Of a DNA stretch of 64,000 nucleotides, positions 1 through 5,914 are shown one piece after another (within the stretch, counting starts at the first letter, position 1; every line of letters starts with the position of its first letter). The DNA lies in NCBI RefSeq assembly GCF_012396315.1, contig NZ_JAAXPF010000001.1, forward strand, positions 1 through 64,000, in the 5' to 3' direction. Both the position numbers and the translations under genes were made by a program. This DNA is from Corynebacterium mucifaciens. Its GTDB lineage: Bacteria; Actinomycetota; Actinomycetes; Mycobacteriales; Mycobacteriaceae. Below the pieces are notes generated by a model. That model was not told the origin of the DNA and did not search any database. It was given only the letters and a program-made list of their open reading frames with translations.

Positions 1-102
1 GCGGGGAAACGCCCGGTCCCTTTCCGAACCCGGAAGCTAAGCCCGCCCGCGCTGATGGTACTGCTCCCGGGAGGGAGTGGGAGAGTAGGTTACCGCCGAC
101 GC
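1..102 (+). rRNA. 5S ribosomal RNA, 3' part
   Basis: The window opens inside a 5S rRNA. The conserved stretch CCGAACCCGGAAGCTAAG near position 25 and the 3' arm GGGAGAGTAGGTTACCGCC near 80-98 are characteristic of actinobacterial 5S. The first 15-20 nt lie upstream of the window. It is presumably the last gene of an rRNA operon, and a strong hairpin follows directly. The exact 3' end is estimated to within a few bases. Confidence 0.93.
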
Positions 103-121
103 GTAAAACTTGATATGTTGT

Positions 122-177
122 GGCACCTGCCACCACACCAGATGCCCCGTGGGGTTGGTGTGGTGGCGGGTGCCCTT
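122..177 (+). terminator. rRNA operon terminator
   Basis: A long stem-loop follows the 5S gene. GGCACCTGCCACCACACCA pairs almost perfectly with TGGTGTGGTGGCGGGTGCC across a short loop and is followed by CTTTCG. A stem of about 19 bp right after 5S is what an rRNA operon terminator should look like. Confidence 0.85.
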
Positions 178-389
178 TCGTTTGTGTGCGGTGTCTCGTA
201 AGTGTTGACACGGCGCGATACTGGCCTGGGGTGATGCGGGCGGGATTGCCCGTGCATGTCAACTTCTACACCGGGGCCCAGAGAATCTGGGCCGTGCAGA
301 AGAGCCGGCGGCGGTGAGGGTAGTTCGAACCCAGATGGGCCCGCCAGAAACCCCGGGTAATTTGCGCACTCTGGGTGCCGGATGTAAAA
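178..389. other. non-coding spacer with possible RNA structure
   Basis: No gene is supported here. Three base-pairing elements are visible: GTTGACA (204-210) complementary to TGTCAAC (257-263), a GGGC/GCCC pair nested inside it, and a perfect 8-bp stem GGCCCAGA-GAA-TCTGGGCC at 275-293. A TTCGAACCC string near 322 resembles a tRNA T-loop, but no cloverleaf can be built around it on either strand. No good promoter was recognised. Confidence 0.4.
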
Positions 390-417
390 CGCCCGCGACC
401 GGGTCCGGTTGCGGGCG
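390..417 (-). terminator. terminator downstream of the DUF3239-like gene
   Basis: CGCCCGCGACCGG pairs with CCGGTTGCGGGCG with almost no loop. Read on the minus strand, the stem is followed by GTTTTAC. It lies about 30 nt beyond the stop of the minus-strand gene ending at 446, as expected for a rho-independent terminator. Confidence 0.75.
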
Positions 418-445
418 AATGCGAAGGGCGGAACGGAGGTGGGTC

Positions 446-1099
446 TTAGAGCTCCACGAGTGCGTTCTTGGACCGCTCTACCAGATCGGCTTTCCGGCGG
501 GCTCGGTCGAGTTCGTTCCACTGCTCTTGGGGGATGGACTTCCGGGCTTGGGCAACGACGGCTTCGTCGGGCGTGCCCCAGGCGATGGGCATAGGGGTGA
601 TGGTCTGCCAGTGCTGCTGGTCGCGCGCGGAGCGCTGCGCGCCGATGGCGGCGACGGGCACCTTGGTGCCGACCTTGTCGGGGGTGTTTGGGAGGGGCTG
701 CATCACGCGTGACGTGATGGCCCAGAGCGGTCGCGAGGCTGGGTCCACCTGCGTGTTCACCAGCGCGGTCAGGGTGACCGTGGTGCCGGCTCGTTCGGTG
801 ATGATGGCGGGGGCGAGGGGGTGCGCGTCGTAGAGCTCCTGCGTCTTGCCCACGCTTCGTGGGATCAGAAGCGCCACCACGAGCATCAGCACTCCGAACA
901 GCACGAGGCCTACGGAGCCGAGCCAGTGCCACGGCGACGAAGAATCGACCAGGAACCACACGGCGACGCCGGCGATCAGGGCGATAACGAAGATCGCGAT
1001 GCCAGATGCGACCAGGCTACGGGTGTCCCGCACCATTTCGTTGTGCTGTTTGGCAAAGTCCTCGTCGACGTCGAACTTGAATACTTTCATGCCACTCAT
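446..1099 (-). CDS. conserved two-TM membrane protein, DUF3239-like
   Basis: A 217-residue protein starting MSGMKVFKFDVDEDF. An N-terminal cytosolic segment of about 30 residues is followed by two adjacent hydrophobic helices (about 32-55 and 63-84) and a soluble C-terminal domain of about 130 residues ending in a charged helix (DRARRKADLVERSK). From memory it resembles corynebacterial proteins labelled DUF3239; no function is known to me. It lies 11 nt downstream of the XPB helicase gene on the same strand and is probably co-transcribed with it. No convincing ribosome binding site decides between ATG at 1099 and ATG at 1090, so the start is uncertain by three codons. Confidence 0.8.
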   Translation of the reverse strand: MSGMKVFKFDVDEDFAKQHNEMVRDTRSLVASGIAIFVIALIAGVAVWFLVDSSSPWHWLGSVGLVLFGVLMLVVALLIPRSVGKTQELYDAHPLAPAIITERAGTTVTLTALVNTQVDPASRPLWAITSRVMQPLPNTPDKVGTKVPVAAIGAQRSARDQQHWQTITPMPIAWGTPDEAVVAQARKSIPQEQWNELDRARRKADLVERSKNALVEL

Positions 1100-1110
1100 G
1101 GCATGTAAGT

Positions 1111-2751
1111 CTAGAGGTTGGCCGCGTCCACCAGCCGGTACGCGTAGCCCTGCTCCGCGAGGAAGCGTTGGCGGTGCATCGCGTATTCCGCGTCCAACGT
1201 ATCCCGCGCGACCACGGTATAGAACACGGCCTCGGCGCCGCCTGCCTTCGGCCGCAGCAGGCGTCCTAGCCGCTGGGCCTCCTCCTGCCGCGAACCGAAT
1301 GTGCCGGAGACCTGGATGGCCACCGCGGCCTCGGGTAGGTCGATGGAGAAATTGGCCACCTTGGACACCACGAGCGTCGAGATCTCCCCGTCGCGGAATG
1401 CCTGGAACGCCTGCTCGCGCTTCTTGGTCGTCGTCTTGCCGTCGATCAGCGGAGCGTCGATGCGCTGCGCTATCTCCTCGAGCTGGTCCACGTACGCCCC
1501 GATGATCAGCGTCTGCTGCCCCGCATGCTGGGCCAGTAGCTTGTCGACGACTTTCAGTTTGCCCGCCGAGCAGGCCGCCAGCCGGTATCGTTCCCGGGTC
1601 TCCGCGGTGGCGTAGGTGAGGCGCTCTTCGTCGGTAAGCGTGGTGCGCACCTCCACGCACTCGGCGGTAGCGATGTAGCCGGCCATCTCGAGTTCTTTCC
1701 ATGGGGCGTCGTAACGCTTCGGGCCGATGAGGGAGAACACGTCGTCCTCTCGGCCGTCCTCGCGCACGAGGGTGGCCGTGAGCCCGAGCCGCCGGCGAGA
1801 TTGCAGGTCTGCGGCCATGCGGAAGACGGGCGCGGGGAGAAGGTGGACCTCGTCGTAGATGATCAGGCCCCAGTCCCGGGAATCGAAGAGCTCGAGCGCC
1901 CTGTATTCGCCCTTCGTTTTTCGGGTGACCACCTGGTAGGTTGCGATGGTGACGGGGCGGATCTCCTTGCGCTCGCCGGAGTATTCCCCGATCTCCTCGG
2001 GTGTGAGCGTGGTGCGGCGCAGCAGCTCGTCGCGCCATTGGCGGCCGGCGACCGTGTTGGTGACCAGGATCAAAGTGGTGGTCTGCGCCTGCGCCATGGA
2101 GGCGGCGCCCACAATGGTCTTGCCAGCGCCGCAGGGCAGCACGACTACGCCGGATCCGCCTTCCCAGAAGGATTCGGCGGCGTAGCTCTGGTAGTCGCGG
2201 AGCTGCCAGCCGTCGTGGTTCAGCGCGATTGGGTGGGACTCGCCGTCGACGTAGCCGGCCAGGTCCTCCACGGGCCAACCCAGCTTGGTCAGCTCCTGCT
2301 TGATTTGGCCGCGGGCGGAGGGGTGGACGGGGACCGTGAGGTCGTCGATAGGCTTGGCAATGAGCGGCTGGATCTTCTTGCTGCGCCTGACCTCGGTGAG
2401 GATGGCGGCGTCGTCCGCCTCCAGGATTAGCCCGTGGGCGGGGTGCTTGACCAGCTTCAGGCGGCCGTAGCGGGCCATGGTCTCGGCGACGTCCACCAGC
2501 AGCGACTGGGGGACGGGGAAACGGGAGTAGCGCTCTAGCGCGTCCACCGCTTGCTCGGCGTCGAAGCCTGCGGCGCGCGCGTTCCACAGCGCGAGGGGCG
2601 TAATGCGGTAGGTGTGGATGTGCTCGGGCGCCCGCTCGAGCTCCGCGAACGGGGCGAGGGCTGCGCGGGCCTTGGGCGCGTCCGGGTGCGCGACTTCGAG
2701 CAGTACGGTCTTGTCCGATTGAACGATGAGCGGGCCGTCGCCGAGAGCCAT
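1111..2751 (-). CDS. DNA repair helicase XPB (SF2)
   Basis: A 546-residue SF2 helicase of the bacterial/archaeal XPB (ERCC3) type, the size of the mycobacterial protein. The N-terminal 180 residues form the helicase-associated region. Motif I is LPCGAGKT (about 205-212), motif II is the DEVH box at about 300-303, motif III is TATL, and motif VI appears in EAQRLGRLLRPK near the C-terminus. Bacterial XPB is an ATP-dependent 3'-5' DNA helicase thought to act in nucleotide excision repair. In mycobacteria, as I recall, the adjacent gene encodes a helicase-associated protein; here that homologue is at 8728-10776, with five minus-strand or accessory genes and the FAD oxidase gene in between. Confidence 0.93.
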   Translation of the reverse strand: MALGDGPLIVQSDKTVLLEVAHPDAPKARAALAPFAELERAPEHIHTYRITPLALWNARAAGFDAEQAVDALERYSRFPVPQSLLVDVAETMARYGRLKLVKHPAHGLILEADDAAILTEVRRSKKIQPLIAKPIDDLTVPVHPSARGQIKQELTKLGWPVEDLAGYVDGESHPIALNHDGWQLRDYQSYAAESFWEGGSGVVVLPCGAGKTIVGAASMAQAQTTTLILVTNTVAGRQWRDELLRRTTLTPEEIGEYSGERKEIRPVTIATYQVVTRKTKGEYRALELFDSRDWGLIIYDEVHLLPAPVFRMAADLQSRRRLGLTATLVREDGREDDVFSLIGPKRYDAPWKELEMAGYIATAECVEVRTTLTDEERLTYATAETRERYRLAACSAGKLKVVDKLLAQHAGQQTLIIGAYVDQLEEIAQRIDAPLIDGKTTTKKREQAFQAFRDGEISTLVVSKVANFSIDLPEAAVAIQVSGTFGSRQEEAQRLGRLLRPKAGGAEAVFYTVVARDTLDAEYAMHRQRFLAEQGYAYRLVDAANL

Positions 2752-2785
2752 GTGGAGTACTCCTCAAGGTTGTAGCGTGGCCGTT

Positions 2786-2995
2786 ATGGCCAAGAACACT
2801 TCAGTTGTACTCGGGGAACGCTACGACACGTTCATCGCCCAGCTTATCCAGGACGGCCGCTACGCCTCCGCCAGCGAAGTCCTGCGCGAGGGCTTGCGCC
2901 TGGTGGAGGAGCGGGAGCGGAAATTCGAAGTGGTCCGCCAGGCCGCGGAGCGCGGTGACGCCGATGCGCAAGCGTTTATCGACGAGCTCCGCTAG
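2786..2995 (+). CDS. ParD-family antitoxin, apparently without toxin
   Basis: A 69-residue protein. The N-terminus (MAKNTSVVLGERYDTFI) reads as the beta strand and first helix of a ribbon-helix-helix DNA-binding domain. It is followed by the ParD hallmark YASASEVLREGLRLVEERE and a C-terminal helix that would wrap a ParE toxin. ParD proteins repress their own operon and neutralise ParE, a gyrase poison. The gene diverges from xpb. No ParE/RelE-like frame follows: 16 nt after the stop the convergent ABC permease gene ends. It may be an orphan antitoxin, a remnant of a pair, or a stand-alone regulator. The start is the ATG at 2786; upstream in-frame starts overlap xpb. Confidence 0.82.
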   Translation: MAKNTSVVLGERYDTFIAQLIQDGRYASASEVLREGLRLVEERERKFEVVRQAAERGDADAQAFIDELR

Positions 2996-3010
2996 ACCCG
3001 TACCACAGGC

Positions 3011-4207
3011 TTACGCCCGACGCAGCACCTGCGACCACTTGGTCACGCTGCCGTTATTCAGAATCGTCCGCTCGTAAATGCGGGCGGCGGCCCACACCGC
3101 AAGCACCGTGGCCAGTGTCGCAATGGCGAACGATCCGGTGAGTTGGAGGGCGGTGAAGTCCCCGGCCGCATACGACAGCGGCGCGGCGAAGATGGAAAAC
3201 GGCGGGATCCAGCTCATCACCTGCATCCAGGTCGCGCTGGTGCTCATCCAGCCGAAGGCGGGGATGTACGCGCTGGCCATGATGAGTACGAGGATGGGCA
3301 TCTGGGTGGACTGCAGGTCTTCGGTGCGCTGCACCATCGCGCCTGCGGCTGCGTAGAGAGCGCCGAAGAATAGCATGGATAGCAGCCACGCCAGTAAAAG
3401 AACCGGGAAGACGGACCAGTCGAGCTCGACGTCGTCCACAAGCCCCGACACCTTCAGGCCCACGCCGCCCACCGCCAACAGCAGGGCCGTGGCGATAAAA
3501 CCGAGTATGAGCGTGCCCAGGAGCTTGCCGGCCAGGAAGTCCAGCGGGCGCACGGTAGCGAGTACGAGCTCGACCACGCGGGAGGATTTCTCCTCGGTCA
3601 CGCGGCTGCCCACCTGCGCGGCAAAGGTGATCACGGTGAAGATCACCATCATTAGGGCGGCGAAGGTGGTGAGGAGCCTGACAAAGTGCTGCTCGGTGTC
3701 TTCGCCGCCCGTGGCGTCGTCCACGTCCACCGGCACGACATCGATGGTGCGGGAGGCGGCGTCGTAGTCCTCGGGAGAAATGCCGAGCGTAGCGAGCGTT
3801 TCGGAGCGGGTGTAGCTCTCGGCAAGCGACTCCATACCGCTCATGACGCTGACAGAAGGCGTGCCGTCCGAAATCACCTGCCACTGGTCGCCGTCAGCCA
3901 CGAGCGCTGCGTCGACGTCGCCATCGCGCACCATCCGCATCGCCTCGTCGCGGTCGGCGGCAGCGCGGGGCTCGTACCCGGAGCCGGAGAGCAGCTGCGT
4001 ATCGACGCCGACGGCCGCCACCGCAGTCGCCTCCGGAGCATCTTCCTTGTTCTTCTGCCACGTTCCAAAGCCGATCAGGCCCACCACCGCAAGGAGCAGG
4101 ATGGCCAGGGTGGCGATCACGCCCTTTTTCATCAGCAAAATCTGCACTTCACGCGCCGCAGTGGTGGTGATCGTGTGCATTGGTGAGTACGCGCGTTGGG
4201 TTGTCAT
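3011..4207 (-). CDS. ABC-2 type transporter permease, NatB-like
   Basis: A 398-residue membrane protein of the NatB/ABC-2 permease type. One N-terminal transmembrane helix (about 28-48) is followed by an extracytoplasmic domain of about 120 residues. A cluster of five or six hydrophobic segments from about 185 to 385 contains the typical RVTEEKSSRVVELVLATVRP stretch. Its ATG shares one base with the TAA of the upstream ATPase gene (TAATG at 4207), so translation is coupled. With the ATPase it should form an exporter; the substrate (ion, lipid or peptide) cannot be deduced. It is the last gene of a four-gene operon. Confidence 0.9.
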   Translation of the reverse strand: MTTQRAYSPMHTITTTAAREVQILLMKKGVIATLAILLLAVVGLIGFGTWQKNKEDAPEATAVAAVGVDTQLLSGSGYEPRAAADRDEAMRMVRDGDVDAALVADGDQWQVISDGTPSVSVMSGMESLAESYTRSETLATLGISPEDYDAASRTIDVVPVDVDDATGGEDTEQHFVRLLTTFAALMMVIFTVITFAAQVGSRVTEEKSSRVVELVLATVRPLDFLAGKLLGTLILGFIATALLLAVGGVGLKVSGLVDDVELDWSVFPVLLLAWLLSMLFFGALYAAAGAMVQRTEDLQSTQMPILVLIMASAYIPAFGWMSTSATWMQVMSWIPPFSIFAAPLSYAAGDFTALQLTGSFAIATLATVLAVWAAARIYERTILNNGSVTKWSQVLRRA

Positions 4208-5085
4208 TAGTGCACGACCTCCTTAAACAGCTCTGCCAAGTCGGGCACGACCCGGGTGAATTCGTGGACGGGGCCCGCCGCCATGGCGGATTGCAGGATG
4301 CGCTGGTCGTCGTCAAGGCTCTGGGCCTCGAGGACAACGTGGTCTGCGGAATCGTGGACAAGCGCCACGCCCTCGGGGATCCAGCCGCGGGCAGTTGTGC
4401 CCACTCGGTACCGAATGGGACCTTGGTCGCGCAGCTCGGCGACGGTGCCTTCGGCCACCATGCGGCCGCGGGTGACAATGCCGACGCGATCGCACAAACG
4501 CTGTACCAGGTCAAGCTGGTGCGAGGAGAAGATGACGGGCACGCCTTGGCGCGCGCGGTTTGTCAGCATCGTGCTCATCACGTCCACGGCGACGGGATCG
4601 AGGCCGGAGAACGGCTCATCCAAAATCAGTACATCCGGGTCGTGGATCAGCGACGCCGCGAGCTGGACGCGTTGTTGGTTGCCCAGCGAGAGGTCGTCGA
4701 GCTTGTCATTCAGTCGCTCGCCGAGACCCAGTGTTTCGAGCAGCTCGGTGCCGCGCTGCTTGGCGGAGGCGCCGTCGACGCCGTGGAGCTTGGCCAGGAA
4801 GACCAGCTGGTCCAGGATCTTCTCTTTGCCGTACAGGCCGCGCTCCTCGGGCATGTAGCCGATGCGGCGGCGGGTGTCGTCGTCAAGCGGGCGCCCGTCA
4901 AGTAGCACCTCGCCGGAATCTGCGGCGAGCACCCCGAGTGCGATGCGCATGGTGGTGGATTTGCCGGCGCCGTTTGAGCCGACAAAGCCGTAAATTTCAC
5001 CGTCGTGGACGGTAAAGCTCATGCCGTCTAGGGCTTGGACCTCGCCAAAGCGTTTGCGCAGGTCCCGAATTTCTATCGTGGTCAC
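4207..5085 (-). CDS. ABC transporter ATP-binding protein, NatA-like
   Basis: A 292-residue ATPase. Walker A GSNGAGKST lies at 36-44, the signature LSLGNQQRV at 132-140, and Walker B VLILDEP at 152-158, followed by a D-loop (SGLD). The C-terminal 80 residues form the extension common in NatA/CcmA-type exporters. The GTG start overlaps the upstream stop codon (GTGA, 5082-5085), and an AGGAGG Shine-Dalgarno sits inside the end of the preceding gene. It is the partner of the permease at 3011-4207. Confidence 0.94.
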   Translation of the reverse strand: MTTIEIRDLRKRFGEVQALDGMSFTVHDGEIYGFVGSNGAGKSTTMRIALGVLAADSGEVLLDGRPLDDDTRRRIGYMPEERGLYGKEKILDQLVFLAKLHGVDGASAKQRGTELLETLGLGERLNDKLDDLSLGNQQRVQLAASLIHDPDVLILDEPFSGLDPVAVDVMSTMLTNRARQGVPVIFSSHQLDLVQRLCDRVGIVTRGRMVAEGTVAELRDQGPIRYRVGTTARGWIPEGVALVHDSADHVVLEAQSLDDDQRILQSAMAAGPVHEFTRVVPDLAELFKEVVH

Positions 5086-5576
5086 TTGTCCTCCTTCCGG
5101 TTAAACGTAGCAGCGAAGCCGACCATGGGCAGCGGGTAGACGATGAGGAAGGTGAACAGCATGAAGTACCCGGCGGCCGAGAGTGCGGTGGAGCTTGGCG
5201 TGTCGCGCAGGACCCCAAGCATGAGGAATACGAAACCGCCGATGCCGGTGAGTGCGGAGTATGCCTTGAGTGCGCGCTTGCGCCACGTGTCTAGGACGTG
5301 GCGCTCGTACTCGTCGACCTGGTCGTCTGGGGCGGTGTCGATGTGGTCGTTGGCGCCGCGCAGCATGGACCAGCAGTACATGCTGGTCAGCATTCCCGCG
5401 ACAAGGGCGATGAGGGCGGGCCACTGGGTGCTCGTGGCCAGGACTGCGACCGTGCCCGCGAGTGCGACGGCGATGCCGGTGAAGAACAGGACGATCAGCC
5501 GACGGGTGTCACGGGGGTTGCGGAAACGCTTCGTATTCAACGGATCCTGGGCGCGGATGGTGTCGATGCGGTTCAT
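5082..5576 (-). CDS. four-TM membrane protein of an XRE/ABC operon
   Basis: A 164-residue protein with four predicted transmembrane helices, at about 29-47, 53-69, 105-122 and 129-149. They are arranged as two hairpins separated by a charged cytosolic stretch (DDQVDEYERHVLDTWRKRALK). It is overlapped by 4 nt at both ends (with the XRE gene upstream and the ATPase downstream), so it belongs firmly to the operon. Small four-helix proteins beside an XRE regulator and a NatAB-like exporter recur in Gram-positive bacteria, and their role is unclear. A sensor or accessory subunit is possible. Confidence 0.82.
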   Translation of the reverse strand: MNRIDTIRAQDPLNTKRFRNPRDTRRLIVLFFTGIAVALAGTVAVLATSTQWPALIALVAGMLTSMYCWSMLRGANDHIDTAPDDQVDEYERHVLDTWRKRALKAYSALTGIGGFVFLMLGVLRDTPSSTALSAAGYFMLFTFLIVYPLPMVGFAATFNRKEDK

Positions 5577-5830
5577 TTGGTATACAGCTCCTTCGACATG
5601 GGGGAGAACTCGGTGCGGGAGAACACGGCCTCGACGGGGAGGTCGAAGACCTCGCAAACGCGGAAGGCGAGGTCCAGGCTGGGGGAGTGGTCGCCGCGCT
5701 CGAGCGCGCCGACGGTTTGCGGGTTGACGTTGATCAGTTCTGCGAGCTGGGTCCGTGTCATATCGCGTTCGGCGCGGAGGACACGGACCCGGTTAAATAT
5801 CGGGTCCTTCGGTAGCTTCTTCGGTGACAT
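5573..5830 (-). CDS. XRE (Cro/CI) family transcriptional regulator
   Basis: An 85-residue protein that is essentially one helix-turn-helix domain (about 14-69). The motif TRTQLAELINVNPQTVGALE is followed by the usual SPSLDLAFRVCEVFDLPVE. It resembles the short YozG/YgzD-type regulators found with ABC exporter operons. It is the first gene of the operon and overlaps the next by ATGA. A long imperfect inverted repeat sits immediately upstream (5834-5863), suggesting autoregulation. The ligand or signal is unknown. Confidence 0.92.
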   Translation of the reverse strand: MSPKKLPKDPIFNRVRVLRAERDMTRTQLAELINVNPQTVGALERGDHSPSLDLAFRVCEVFDLPVEAVFSRTEFSPMSKELYTK

Positions 5831-5833
5831 GAA

Positions 5834-5863
5834 ACAAAGTGTTGTATAAACCCAATGCTTTGT
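5834..5863 (-). promoter_or_regulatory. candidate operator/promoter of the XRE-ABC operon
   Basis: ACAAAGTGTTG (5834-5844) and CAATGCTTTGT (5853-5863) form 11-bp arms that are complementary at 9 positions around an 8-bp A+T-rich centre. On the minus strand the centre carries TATACA, a likely -10 element, 12 nt upstream of the XRE start codon; TTGACA lies just beyond the far arm. An inverted repeat covering the -10 of an XRE gene is a typical autoregulatory operator. Binding itself is an inference. Confidence 0.5.
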
Positions 5864-5902
5864 CAATGGTTGGGAAATCTGCGTGGCAAATACCCGGAGG
5901 GC

Positions 5903-5908
5903 TAGCAT
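5903..5908 (+). promoter_or_regulatory. -10 element of the FAD/Fe-S oxidase gene
   Basis: TAGCAT lies 6 nt upstream of the ATG at 5915. This spacing places the transcription start at or next to the A of the start codon, as in leaderless actinobacterial genes. A GGAGGG further upstream (from 5896) is too distant for this ATG and precedes only an ATG that meets a stop after three codons. Confidence 0.45.
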
Positions 5909-5914
5909 GGATTT

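Noticed and set aside
300..345. TTCGAACCC string resembling a tRNA T-loop near 322
   Set aside because: No acceptor, D or anticodon stem can be built around it on either strand.
446..2767. Single 773-codon minus-strand frame covering xpb and the DUF3239-like gene
   Set aside because: The 5' two thirds is a shadow frame of xpb; only the last 217 codons form a real protein.
2996..3077. ParE toxin downstream of the ParD-like gene
   Set aside because: Only 16 nt separate it from the converging permease gene, and the overlapping plus-strand frame is a shadow without ParE features.
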